Assembly (NCBI GenBank): GCA_036345935.2
Contig: JADWOT020000010.1
Span: 11,003,412-11,067,411, forward strand
Direction of reading: 5' to 3'
Source: Taenia hydatigena
Taxonomy: Eukaryota; Platyhelminthes; Cestoda; Cyclophyllidea; Taeniidae
DNA: 64,000 bases
Part shown: in pieces, positions 38,964 through 51,399 of the stretch
Position numbering within the stretch: the first letter of the stretch is position 1
How the letters are laid out: the number at the start of each line of letters is the position of its first letter
Notes under the pieces: generated by a model
What the model was told of the DNA's origin: nothing
Databases searched by the model: none
What the model saw: the letters and a program-made list of their open reading frames with translations, nothing else
Position numbers and translations under genes: made by a program

Positions 38964-40421
38964 CTATTTGCAACTTTTCGAATGTTCGGCTTCGTTAGCA
39001 GAAGTGCCAAGAGAGGAGGAAGGCTGTGGGGGTGTAGAAGACGGGGAACACCGCAGCAGTTCGTCCTCAGCGCTTGCATCCGCCAACTCTACACGCCACC
39101 GCAGACCAGGTGTGTCACCCCGACGGATGTAGTAGACATTGCGTGCCTCGGCGGAGTCGTCGTCCACTGTCTTTCGCACCAGCCCTTCTGGCGACGCCAC
39201 CTGACTGCGGTAGCTGGGGAAGATTCGACGCTTCTCGTCCTCTGTCGGCTCCACCGGAACCTGAAAGCAAAGGTTCTTTTAAAACTCATCCAAGTTTAGC
39301 CGACGCTTTTTCCATGCAATAAATGCAATTTTTTGTTGAAACCAATCGTTAGGTTACTCTAAAGCTGTCAACATCTGACGGCCATGAATAATCCGTGAAC
39401 TAAACTAGATTTGCTTGTGCATTATTTAATGTTGAAGATAAAACACCTTGACAGAAGTGTAAATGAGTAATTTGAGCAATAAAGGACAGATCCTCTCGTG
39501 AATAGTTGTCAAGTAATTGCTCAATTTTAGGCAGGATTGGGCCGACAATGGTCGTTTGAAAATCGATGCTAAAGCTAGAAGTCGGTTTTAAAGTTTTGCA
39601 CGCAAAAACGAAGATACACAGACAAAGTCGCATTTCACACAGCCATTTTTGTAAAAAAGAAAGTGAAAATATTTTGGGTTTACTAAGTAGTATTGACAGA
39701 TGGAAAGTGATGAGCGTAAACCAATACGTCGATAGGTTGAAAACCCAATAACTAGAACATTTTTCAAGCCACTATGCATGGCAAGTAGTCCTGTAATAAC
39801 AAACAATTTACCTGGAAAAGGGTGGGATCATCGAAGATTCTCGTCAGTAAAAGATATCCACTTCCTTCACGCGCAGCGACAGTTGCATTCGGAGGGACAG
39901 ACTGGCGCGCGGCTGAAACAATATCCTGCGGAATTTTCCCCAGATGGAGCAGTTTCATTGCGAGAACCGGTGGCATAGGGGCCACGCATTTGACTGGTAC
40001 ATATGGCGCACGATTCGATTCAATAATGGCACTTTCCTGCAACTTCCTGCCCTCCTCGATGCTCAAGAGGCGCCAATCAGGTTCATGAGAATTTGGAACG
40101 GGGACAACACCGAAGTTATGCCCACGAAACACACGTTCAGCAAAGGCGCGACACCTTACACCTGACTAAGACCAAGCCAATGATATCGCACGAATAAATT
40201 CCATTTGATGGTTAACTGGAGAAAAAAAGACTCACTGAATCTGACATCAACGGACAAATTTCCTTAATCACGTAAAAGCATGGTTCATTGTACATCCTTT
40301 TTTCAGACTCTTTAATAACAACGCGACCGATCCCCCTGTCACAAAGGTTATTGGCGATTTCACTGAGGTATTTTCCGAAAAAGTCCAAGGAAGGACGGCC
40401 TACGTACTTTACCTTGGTCAT
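38964..40421 (-). CDS. MRPS34: Mitochondrial small ribosomal subunit protein mS34 (MRPS34)
   Basis: Three exons: 40421-40236, 40165-39812 and 39260-38964, all phase 0, 278 residues. The start is the ATG giving MTKVKYVGRPSLDFFGKYL, which aligns with the animal mS34 start (KYIGRTTDFKGK-like in insects). The next block, RGIGRVVIKESEKRMYNEPC, matches the family signature G-L/V-G-R-x-V...EPxYY. It is followed by FRGHNFGVV and DWRLLSIEE, corresponding to the FRGKT and DWRLVPKDEE blocks, then a Pro-Pro-Leu segment. Members sit in the 28S mitoribosomal subunit. The C-terminus (VPVEPTEDEK to the stop) is longer than in vertebrates (218 residues) and rich in Ser/Pro/Glu. Identity rests on recalled motif similarity; exon junctions are good. 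Confidence 0.75.
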
Positions 40422-40893
40422 TGCATCCGGCGTAGAACTGCACAAGACGAACACCGCTTCAATTAGAGCGGCGTTGGGCTGACCAATGGATGTAGCGTAA
40501 AAGGGCACCGATCTTCACACTTCGTCATGACATTGGAGATTCCCACGTTCTAATGCTAAATTGGAAACGCTAATTAACCATTTAATAGCCGACCAAAATT
40601 TTTTTCGCATTTAAAGGAATGGTTAAAGCATAGCAAGATAGAGTTATTTGTTTGCAAGCACAATTATCACCAGATCCCGTTAATTAAGTTACGTTCTTCG
40701 GATTGCTTTGCATAATTTACAAAGCTGAAACTGTTTCATTATCATGAATACATATATTAACATAAAATGACACTATTCGGTAGGCATTAACTCGGGGATG
40801 GAGAGTGTTGTATGGCATTTTGCAACTTGAAAGACTATCTATTATAGCGTGCAGAAGGAATTAGTGGCTGGTGAAATGGTCTAAAGGTAATGC

Positions 40894-41078
40894 TGTAGCG
40901 TCCCGAGGCTCCCTTAAGGCAAAAGAAGGCAAAGTGACAGGATAGAATATATATGTTCACCGGACAGAGGGAAAACGGCTGCTGGCGTGGCCCAGAGGCC
41001 AGCCCACGCAGCTAGGGCAATATGGTCACCTCTGTGTCCTTGACGGAAACCAGCAGTTCTAACAAACAAAGTACTACA
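40894..41078 (-). repeat. TRIM LTR (3' LTR in element orientation)
   Basis: 185 bp, nearly identical to 41568-41752. Confidence 0.95.
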
Positions 41079-41567
41079 TTGCCCCTCTCCTCTTTCGAGC
41101 GTCGTCCCCGACGCGCCCCTTGGTACATCTCCCGCGTCAGCCATCACAACATACTCAGTGCTGCAAGAAGCACCCACGAGCTAACCATGCCAGTTGCCGA
41201 CATTCGTCGCGATTGATGCGATGCTTGACACCAATGTCAGTGATCCTTCTTGACAGTGCATTGCACTTCGAGTTTCGTCTGGCTTGGGAACAAAGCTCGG
41301 AATAAGTGGTTCTGCCGACCATCAGTATGTCCGTAGGGGGCGTTAGCGCGCCGACCTCCTTAAGCTAGTAGATATTAGGGGTAATCTTTGGAACGAAACT
41401 TCCCAGGTGGGCCATGGCTAGTGTTGCTTCAGTTGTTGATAGCATTCTTGTAGAACACGGAGATGGGGTAGCACATGCACTTCTTTCGCACTGCTGCAAT
41501 ATGCCACAGGCGGTAGAGATCGGGATAGTAACCCTATAGAGTCGGGTTCGCTTTCCGCTGCCACCAA

Positions 41568-41752
41568 TGTAGCGTCCCGAGGCTCCCTTAAGGCAAAAGA
41601 AGGCAAAGTGACAGGATAGAATATATATGTTCACCGGACAGAGGGAAAACGGCTGCTGGCGTGGCCCAGAGGCCAGCCCACGCAGCTAGGGCAATATGGC
41701 CACCTCTGTGACCTTGACAGGAACCAGCAGTTCTAACAAACAAAGTACTACA
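41568..41752 (-). repeat. TRIM LTR (5' LTR in element orientation)
   Basis: 185 bp, adjoining the candidate primer-binding site on its left side and the AATGC duplication on its right. Confidence 0.95.
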
Positions 41753-42579
41753 AATGCCCCAAGGGCATTGCATGGTCTTTTAAAACTCAAGACAACAAAT
41801 TCCTTTTTCCTTCTTTTATTCTAAATACCACTGTTTAATGCGGACAAATTTCAAATCGAATTTAGCAAAGTCGTGACTCCACCGTACTTTAGTAAAGAGT
41901 CCTGGATAATCTTTGAATCTGAGGTAGGCCATATTTGTCACCACATTATTGGAAAGTACGTAGCTCATGTCGAACGTGTGATGTAACTCATCATAGAGAC
42001 TGATGGGTTCGCATTTAAATATTGGTTCAATACTTGTTCATCATAATTTCAATTCGCTAATCTAGTCTCTTAGTATTGTGTGTTTCTTGTCCATCACCCA
42101 ATTTTGTGGAAGCCTGTTTTTTACACTCGGTTTAACCCTTCCAGTGTGTAGTTTTACTTAAATTCAATTAGTACAACATTCCATCCGGAATCTTTCGTTT
42201 AATATACCCAGAAAACTGTGGGCTAAAGCAGAATATTGCAGCTTGATTCTTTCTTTTGCGCTGATTCAAACCCTCTTATTTTTAATGATTGTAATCTGCA
42301 GCCATTTCCTGTTCTGAAATCTTCAATGCAAGGCTTTCCCTTTTACCCGACAACTGTTTTTATTTGGGAAAATCTTGGTATCAGCATAAACGTACCAGTG
42401 CAGTGCTCCACATGTTTGTTTGCGCCTACCTTTTGGCAACAAGCCATTTGGAGTTTTGCTATTGTACCTTCACTGAAGGCCTGATCTCTAGGCTATACCG
42501 ATAGCCTGATCTCGATCACTAAATCCTAGATCTTACATCAAGGGAAGAGACGTATACGCTATGGGATGAAGAACCTGTG

Positions 42580-42870
42580 TGTAATACTTGGTTTGCTATG
42601 ACTGCCGGTTTTAGTTTCGGTCACAGAGGCAGCCATATTGCCATATAGTCACTTCAGCTGGCCCCCGGGCCATGCCAGCAGCCCCGTTCCCTCTATCTTT
42701 TGAATTTATATGCATTCAGTCCCGGTGTTTTGTCTTCTCCTGCCTTCAAGTGAGTCTCGGGACGCTACACTGTGAATATCTCTAGCAGAAGGACTAAAAA
42801 TGGCAACTACTTTAGTCCCGTGTTCTTCAAGAAAGCTACCAACATTTGAAGCGACACAAGTCGTTAACCA
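42580..42870 (+). mobile_element. Truncated TRIM: LTR plus part of the interior
   Basis: 42580-42769 is a full-length diverged LTR (TGTAATACTTGGTTTGC at the start, CTCGGGACGCTACA at the end). It is followed by sequence resembling the TRIM interior near 13617-13715 (TAGCAGAAGGAC, then TGAAGCGACAC). The primer-binding-site region is missing, as is the second LTR. Confidence 0.65.
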
Positions 42871-43317
42871 AAAGAGCAAAACTTGTTGAGGAGCTGTATA
42901 CCGTAAGGGCATAGAGATATTAATCTTGTGGCATTGAAGTGAGGGCTCATTGGCAGGGAGGAATGGACGCGAAACGCTTTTCGCACAGTTGTGTTAGTCC
43001 CCATCTTGAGTCATGTTACTGCGCCTTAAGGCCAGTGGTTATGCGACCGGCTAAAGACACGCGATATAACTAACTCGTCTTCCCCATTCACTTGCAATGA
43101 TTCAATAGAATTGTCGAGAGCATTCAGTGAAGGTGAGGCCAAATATCTTCTCAGTGACACGCAAAGTCGTTCAGTGGTACTGCCAATTTATTATTACTTT
43201 TCTTACAGCACCAACACGGGCAAATGAGCGCCAAACACAATGACCCAAAGTGGAGAGGGGCTGTGTAACACTTTAATTACCTTTTTAAGCCTGGCCCTTT
43301 AGTAACGGTTCTTTTAT

Positions 43318-43490
43318 AGCCCACTATTGTACCGCTGCCACTGGCCTGGCTTCTGAAGCATGTCGGTAAAAATACGCCTTATGACGGGGAAGTCTTCAGG
43401 AAAGCCTCAGAGCACTAGTACAAAAATTATTAAAGCTGAGAGCAATATTTTGTTATCCGGAACCGTAATGGTTTTATCAGAGCAGACTAA
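43318..43490 (+). repeat. Strongly decayed TRIM LTR remnant
   Basis: Shares its order of blocks with 19794-19980: an ACTATTGTACC/ACTGGCCT block, then CCTCAGAGCACTA, then TTATCCGGAACC and GGTTTTATCAG. Confidence 0.45.
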
Positions 43491-43499
43491 GAGTCTTTC

Positions 43500-45870
43500 A
43501 ATAAAATTAAAGCATTAATTCAATTGGTTCCATGCTTAACTGAAATTAAAATTTTTGATTTTAACTAGCGATTCTTTCATCATCCACAGATAAAAGTGCA
43601 AAAACATACTAAACGAGAAGTTGTAATCTACTTTACTTGGCTCCTGACCACTGACATGACTTTTTTCAATCCTGTAATTGAAAAGTTGCAATTGAGCGTT
43701 CAAGAGGGAATTGGGGAATGGCCTTGCCCTCGGTTCAGGATGTCCGAAAGGGAGGACGAATGGGACCCTGGCGCCAATGGAAGGGGGAATGAGAGTCAAC
43801 CCTAAGACAAGGGTTTGTGCTAAGCTGGGACACAATGGAGGAGGTAATTTATCTTAGCAATAAATAAATAGCACTCGAATGTTTACTTAATCAAATTGAA
43901 GATTTACAAGTAATCCAATCGACAAATAAATTTCCTTTCCATATATTTTTAGTTTAGAATTTAATTCCATCCGAACGGAGGCTTTCTCCAGTAACTGTAT
44001 TCAAGACTAAAACTAAAAAGCACCAAAATCTAAAATCCTACAGAGGAAATCACGGGCTAAAGACGCAGCAAGAAATAGGAGTCTGGTGAATTAGTCGTTC
44101 GTTCTCGAGACTGCAATCCCACCCTGAAATCTGACCGACCAATGGACTTCATCAGCTTCCCAACATTTGTTCAAACGGAGACTCCAGAGTGAATAAAGAC
44201 CTTAAAAGATCTTGGAAATAAAGAAGTTCCACTCTTCTTCCAAAATGCTCTTTAATTACTATCTAATCAATTTTTTATTCGCCTTTAGGTTGACATGTTG
44301 GTAGAAAAAGCAAAACGAACTCGTATAGCGGTCAATCAATTGCCGTTGGTTTGAAACCAGTGCCATGTGGAAATCATCACGAAATGTGACAAGTTGTTGT
44401 GAGTGTGTTGGCACTCAGATGGAGTCTTGTTGCCGTTAAAACGTCTTTCATCGCGAGTGGTGCGTTGTAAGACGGTTTGCATCCACACTTGTGCTTAACT
44501 GACACCAGAAATGTTTCCATTCACACCGAATGAAGTTGACAGTTGCATAATGAGGAACATAACGCACCAGCAAACATTTGATGAAAGCAATAATTATTCA
44601 ACTAACCACTTGCAATTCTCAATATGTAAAATAGATGGACGATTTTCACAAAAGGGATGCAAGCCACAGGTGGAGTTTTTTGCCCAAGGTGGAGCAGATG
44701 AATGCGCCTTTGGGTAAGGGCTAAGGAAAGGAAAAAGGCAGAGGTGGAAGGAGATGACACACCATCGACGTCAGCACGCGCCGGTACGTGCACACGATCA
44801 ATCCACCGCAAAAGCAGCTTCACCATTGGTGCGAGAGTAACAAGAAGCAGCGTGCACCTCGTGCAAACAAGCGTTAATCCTGGAGACTGGCTTTGTTAAA
44901 CAAGCCTCCATATACGCAAAATAGGTCATCTGTAAACACACGCGTGCGGAGTGCATTTCATCACTAACAACGCTCCACCACGGTCGCCTTGTTCTCCGCT
45001 TGGAATAGACGCTGCTTGGTAGACTGGAGCACGGCCACCCGCCACACCGAGCATTGCAGTCAATCCGAATATGAAGCATCTTCACAGTGCGTTGCATCTG
45101 TTCCAAGCCCATGATCAGTTTTGCAAAAAAAAGTATCCAATCAAGACCCAATACTAAAACCATGCAGCACGGTTCCGATTTAACCAAAAGCTGTTGCTTT
45201 TGAGGACACGAAAAACAATCACGGCGCCTGCGCCCCCCCGCCCTGATGTTGTCACGCCCAAACAACACTGCTGATGTAGTAACAATGTCACATCTATGAA
45301 TCGAATCGACAACGCCGGTTTCTCTACAAGGGGCAGAGCACCAAATTAGAATGCACGCATGCTCCACACTAAAAACATTATTCCAGAGCAGTTAAAAACC
45401 ACGTTTACTTTCACCTTTAAACGTAATTTTGGGAATTGTGAAGTAGCAGCAGAAATATCAATAGAGAGAGAGGGAATAAGATGAGAATTGTCGCGTTGCC
45501 TCACTACACGGACGCACACAAAAAGGACGGTCAAAGCAACCGGTACCACGTCAATTCCGCGTTATTTACACAGAGCAGAGGGATTTTTTGAAAGGGGAAC
45601 GCTTGAAAGAATGAGGGGTGGGAAGATAAATGGTGGGAAAAGGTTTACTTGTCGACTTCCTGGTCCAATCCACCGTTTTCCACAACTGACGGCGAGAAAT
45701 TGAGTCCATTACTGTTATTGTCCCCATTTGTAACCATCTTAAAAATAGGAAAAAACACTCCTATTATGAGCTCAGAGAGTAATCCCAAAATCAAGCAGAA
45801 AAATCCAAATAGGAATCAAATGACCTTGCTGGTACAAAGGCAAATTCGATTGTTGGGCATTCATAACCAG
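43500..45870. other. Intergenic or 3' region of the coiled-coil gene; no firm exon
   Basis: Several frames are open by chance or as undetected exons, including a 189-codon minus frame at 45367-44798 and a coding-looking end at about 45700-45650 (VVENGGLDQEVDK then stop) that could be an alternative last exon of the gene to its right. None is proven. Confidence 0.3.
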
Positions 45871-45874
45871 CAAA

Positions 45875-48800
45875 CTAGTTCTTGGCTCTGATAAAGTTAG
45901 CAAATATCTCATAAAACATAGTAGTAATTGCATGCATAGGCGAAACGGGATTGGAGATTACCTTCGGGAACACGATTTCACCGTCCAGATTCTTCACATT
46001 TCCAATAAAAGCCTGATCAGACAAAGAATGAAATAAGACACTGGATGATCGAAGGTAAAACAGTAAGACATTATTGGAACGAAGACCTAACCTTATTGTC
46101 CTCCGACTGCGGATCCAGTTGATCCAGTCTGGCCTTAAGCTAAGCGACAAAAACAAAGTATAGAATGTTAAACTAGAGCAGACTAAGTAGCGAAGAAGAT
46201 AGACGAAGTCAGTTGCTCTGACTCACCAGCGTGTTCTCTTCGCAGCACTTCTGAAGAGCGAGTCGCCAACGCTCTTCTTCTTGTCCGACGGAGCGCTGAA
46301 GATGAGACAACGCATCCTCAGTTGAAGCGATGATCGCTTGATAGCGCACCACCTCGGCCGACAGATGCGCACACTCATCACAGACCTCCTCGGACATGGA
46401 AGACTTCAGTTCAGCGGAAGCTGGAGACTTCAAGGTTTCCTCATTCTTTGCAACGAGTTCCACCGCCTGCGCCTTCAAAGCAGACACCTCGTGAGCATGC
46501 TTTTCTGTCAGCTCAGTCACCGCCATCCTGGCAGCAACTAGCTCGTCTTGAGTGGAGACCAGCACTTCCTTGAGGTGTGTACACTGATCCAACGCATCTT
46601 TCAACTGGGTCTGTAGAGGGTAGTCGGCAAAAGAGACGAGGATGGAGACGATTGACGATGATAATCGAGAGTGAGAATAATAGTGAGTATACCTCTGTTG
46701 CGGCAGATACCTCATGGTCATACTTTGATGTTACCTCAGCCATCGCCGTCTCCGTGGCGGCGAGTTCGGACTTGGCAGAAGCAAGTTCTTCTTTGAGATG
46801 GGTGGACTGGTCCAGCGAAGCTTTTAAATGCGCCTACCAGGGGGAACCGATAAAATCATGAGTGGGAATCAAAGAGGAGAATAAACATAAAAGGGTAAAA
46901 GGGAGAACATGCCTCTTTTTCTTCCAAACGCTGACGAAGATCGTCAATCTCCGCCTCCAAAGACGATTTAACTAGCTTAAGGTTTTGATCCAAAAGAGTT
47001 TGTTCCTTCTTTACTTCATCCCTCTCCGCTTGCACGTTTTCTAACACCTTCATAGTGTCTGCCAGATGGAGCTCCTCAGCCTGAATTGGCGAAAATAAAA
47101 CAAACCAAATGAATAACTGGATCCAATGCATGGCATGAGGTATGGGAATATGAAAGATCGACTTCGAACTCACGCGTTTGGCTTCCATAAGCTCGCTGTG
47201 CTCCGCTTGAAGGTTTTGTAAAATTTGAAGGGCTTCATCTTTTGTCTGATTTACTATCTGAAATCGACAAAAGCTAAGCATATTGAGCAGAGGAAGCGCT
47301 TCAAAAATTACATGTACTTTGCTAATAAAAATGCCGATTAACTACAGAACAATACTGAGAACGCGACTTGCCTCAAGTTGAGCGGTTTTAACGGACAGGA
47401 GTTCTTCCTTTTCAGTTACTGCCACTTGCAATTTTTTGACCATCTCATCCATTTGCTGGCGAACGACGGCTTCCGCCTCCTTGGATGCAGCGGAGACAGC
47501 CTTACGCATTTCGGATTGCAACTTTGAAGTGTGACGTTTGGCATTTTCAAGGCGACTTTCCAGATTCTAATCCAACGAAAAATGGAAATTATTACCCAGA
47601 GTAATTCGACCCAGATACGCATGTTACAAACAAATGGGTAGCTCTGTGTCATCGCCTAATCGTCATTGACGAAACATGTCAATGCATAAACAATACACAG
47701 AAAGGAAGAGAAGACAAGTTGTAAACAAAAGAATGCCATTCGAATGAACACAAATTTCAACTGTGTTAGTACTCGCGAAGCAGCCGCAATGGACCAAAGC
47801 CGCACGTAATGGACGGTATAAACCTATCTTTTCGCGTGACAAGAATTAAATTTTTGTCATTACACACACACGTGCGAGGGCTCTAGGTACGTACATGTTC
47901 AGACGTGCCTTGGACGAAGTCGCGTTGATTTTATGCGGTTCATCGGCGCGGCGACGGTTGCACAAGAGAATGTAAGGCACAGGCTCATCAGTCTTAGACG
48001 CCCTAATACACTAACCAGGAGATTGGCAACTGCACTGTAATGTTGATTCCCAGCATTTATCCCTCAGATGACTTGAAGTGAGCCCAAAGTAATAAATTAA
48101 AGTGGCATTCACACATTTAAAGACTCCAAAGTCGGATGACGAATGCTTTCTCCACCCGTGGCAACAAGGTAAGACGGAATATCGACCGAATTTGTTTTGG
48201 GACAAGGCCTCTCCGAGATTCGACCAAATAGCACACCTACAAATACGCACGCCAGCACATTAGAGGACACGCCTATGGCAGGCCCTTGGCTGAAGTATCT
48301 GGGTCAGCAAACGCAATTGTGTTTGTGCGCGGCATGTGTAGAAAGAAGGACTGGTCAGTCTGCCTTTCTCCCCTCACACACACACACACACACGCACGCG
48401 CGAAAACACCCGCCCCAGTTAACACGTAAAATTCGTACGGCAACTAAGCGAGAAGACGATGTGGTTGCAGTGACGATGACCCAGTTCGAGTTGGGTAAAA
48501 CCAATATTGATATCAAAATGTAGGAGATGCATGCAAAAGTCCCTCTTGAGTCGCCTTAACTTGGGGAGGATTTCCAGGTTGCATGAGAAATCGGCGACAG
48601 GTAATCATGAACGCCCTTAGATGAAATAAAGTAGCATAAATAAATGCCAGTTGTATTAGTCTTTATGATCCGCGTAACCATTTTTGCATTATTAGTAATA
48701 GAGGAATAAATAACCGAGCACCGGAACAGGGAACGTCCTATTTTACCTTCATAGCATACTACCTCCACACAGAAGAAGTTTAAAGGCGGTAAAAATATAC

Positions 48801-51387
48801 CAGCACTGAGGATACTCACGGCCTGGCGTTGAGTGAGGACAGTGTTCTCCTGGGCAAGACGAGCGATCTCACCCTGGAGAGATGAGATCACCTTGGCCTC
48901 CGTAGAATTGGATGATGACACGGGTTCTACCTCCGGAGGAGCCGGAGCTTCGACCTCACACTGCACGGCTTTCGAGGCAGTGGGTACGGACCACTTCTTC
49001 TGCTGCTGTTTGGACATTTCTGCGGACGGCCTGAATTACGCATGTAAGTAAGGATAGATGGAAAAAGGGAGATAGTACGAAGGCGACGGCCCATCGTCAG
49101 TCTTATCGCATTGTGTACTCACTTTTGCGGCAATCCAGTGGTTGTGGAGAGCGAATCTCGAGATTCGCCATTTACTAGCGGGTACAATCGGGTAACTTCT
49201 TCGCGCAAAATCTGCAAAAAGGTTATGCACAAAATGAAGGGGTGATGAAGCCGAAGTCCATTCATTATGATAAAAGCTTTGTTGAAAGTGAAATTATAAT
49301 GGGTGTATAGATAGCGGAATTCGGCAATGAGAAGCAAAAGACGATTCCCTAAGTTCGTAGTTTATTATATATGATGCAAACAGTAAGTATTCCGCCTTGA
49401 TTCCATGGCGCTGACCTTCCCAGTGAGGAATTGACTCCTCCATTTATAAGTAAAAGACGACTCACTCTTCCTTTTACCGTACGCAATGAAAACCAATGGC
49501 ATCCGACATTCCAAAATAAGAAATGGCGCTGATGAATCCCACCAAATTGATACTATCAACTTTGTTTAATTCGGCTTAAAAAGTTGTGGACAAAGTATCG
49601 GTTTTGCATGGGTGTGGAAGCGTTGTACACGAAACGCTCAATATAATTGTCTTCCCTTTCGCTTCAAATCAAATGCTCGAGCGCCAACGCACGCTCAGGT
49701 GTGCATAATGAGAGTTGGAACGCCAAGTTCATTGCACCTTACATGAAAGTACTAACAAAATTTTCCATGAATTAAAGCGGTGCTTAAGTCCGATTGCCTT
49801 ATGCACAAACACACCCCAAAACCACTAGTAAAGCGACATCTTTGACAGAAATCACTGAATGGGCACACAAAGGTTAACGGAAACTCACATTGCATTCGAC
49901 TTCTTTTGCGCGGAGAGTAGCCTTCATCTGAATAAATTCTGGCCAACAGAAGTCCTAAGGAAACAAAAAACGGCAAGTAAATATTTCTTCTTCCCACCTT
50001 AGAGCATAAATTATTCTAAATAAATTTGATTTTTCCTACCACAAAAATGGACTGAAAAAGGGCCTTAAGACATTGCCAAACGAAATTTAGTGACTAAATA
50101 GGCATTGGAAGGACGAAAATGGTAATAGGACTTAAAAAAGTAAAAGCGCAGACTTGCATTTACTTGCATGAAAAATACGGAACAAAAAATTGCTAAAGAA
50201 AATGTAAATAAGGGTAATAAACGCATTCCAAAATAAGAAAATGAACGAGGAAAAAAGACACGAAGAGATCAATCAAGATGAAAATTGTGGTAATAAAGCA
50301 GAATAGGCAAGAGCTAAGCCTTGAGAAACAACTAATAAGCCGAAAAGAGCGAAATTAATTAGTTACCTCAAACCCTACAAGGGCAAACTTCATAAAGAAT
50401 TTTGCGCAACCGCTTTTATTTTGGAAAATGAAATGATGTCACCGTCAAAGAAAAGTGCAAGAACTATTTGTGCCAGTTGTACTAATTACCCGTTAATGCT
50501 AAAATGGATGATGAAGACAAGGAACACGACTCCAATCCACGATAACAAAAGCAACCCAATTCAAACAGGTTTCAATGCCTAGCTATGAGATAGCAAAACT
50601 TAGAATAAAGGAAACACACCCTTTCGGGATCGCTGGGAGTAGTGACGGCGGGTGGTGGTTGCGAAAAGGTGATATTAGGGAAGGTAGCGCGAGCTTTGAT
50701 GACAGCCTCCTGGCCTAGCGCTTCGGAGACAAGGTATTCCAATTTGTAAGCATAGGAGAAAGCATCAATTTTCTCACTATCCTTCTGAGTCGTGCTAGAC
50801 GAGCACTGAGGCGACGCTGTTTCGGACAGTTGCGGCGTCTCCTGCGGAGAGTCCTTCGTCGTTGACGCCTGTGGCGTGGGTGATGCGACCGGACTTACTT
50901 CCGGTGCTTTAGCGGAAGATTCGGAGACTTTGTTTTTTTCTAAGAAGGCACAAAATCCCCTAAAGGAGAACTATGTCACTAATAGGATGAGCAAGAACAG
51001 AATCATCAAACTACCAGATTTTCGACGTTTCTTCTTAGCTGCCAAATTAGCAGACTCCGACAGCTGACTAGGCTGAGGAGGGGGTGGGATTGTGCTAATA
51101 GAGGTGACGGCTACGGCAGCAGGAGCGCCATTCTCGACATCTTTGGAAGAGGAGGTAACCTTGGACTTCTTGGACGCCACCGGTATCCATCCTTCATCAC
51201 TGGGTTCAGAGAAGTCAACTGCCACACTATCCTCAGAAGTAGGGATAGCGACGGCCTTCGTCTTTTGAGAGCGTTTTTTGTTTCTTTTCTTTTTGGACTC
51301 AGAGGTTCTGGCACCGGCAACGACTATGTCGACTCCGAGGGTGTTGAGAGACCGCTCAAGCGTTGTAAATCGACAAGAATCCCCCAT
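45875..51387 (-). CDS. Lys-rich coiled-coil protein, kinectin/p180 (RRBP1)-like
   Basis: Twelve exons: 51387-51015, 50939-50620, 49954-49889, 49211-49123, 49030-48820, 47566-47372, 47257-47174, 47080-46913, 46833-46693, 46610-46227, 46139-46092, and 46012-45962 or reading on to the stop at 45875. Phases agree; about 738 residues if the last exon reads through. The N-terminus has a basic stretch (ESKKKRNKKRSQKTK), a DEGWIPVASKKSK motif and KKKRRKS, then a Pro/Ser/Thr-rich part. From about residue 330 it is nearly continuous coiled coil. The end block TEDALSHLQRSVGQEEERW resembles the LxxLExSVExEExxW signature of kinectin and RRBP1, ER proteins involved in ribosome or kinesin binding. No obvious N-terminal membrane anchor is visible, so an upstream exon may exist (AG acceptor before 51399). 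Alternative identity: another ER or Golgi coiled-coil protein. Confidence 0.7.
48378..48405. repeat. (CA)n microsatellite in an intron of the coiled-coil gene
   Basis: ACACACAC run followed by CACGCACGCGCG, in the intron 48819-47567. Confidence 0.85.
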
Positions 51388-51399
51388 TAGTCTCAAGAA

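Larger units (their letters stand above)
40894..41752 (-). mobile_element. TRIM-type LTR retrotransposon, young intact copy
   Basis: Direct 185-bp repeats at 40894-41078 and 41568-41752 differ at about 4 positions. The element is flanked by the perfect 5-bp duplication AATGC (40889-40893 and 41753-41757). Read on the minus strand, the repeats start TGTAGTACTTTG and end GGGACGCTACA. The right-hand repeat is followed by TTGGTGGCAGCGGAAAGCG (candidate primer-binding site), and the purine tract GAAAGAGGAGAGGGGCAA precedes the other repeat. The 489-bp interior has no long frame. It shares family features with the copy at 13.3 kb, but its low repeat divergence indicates a much more recent insertion. 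It must have been mobilised in trans. Confidence 0.95.

Noticed and set aside
44798..45367. Minus-strand frame of 189 codons
   Set aside because: Long for chance, but no domain, mixed composition and an internal acceptor-like TTGTAG. Not supported as a gene without transcripts.
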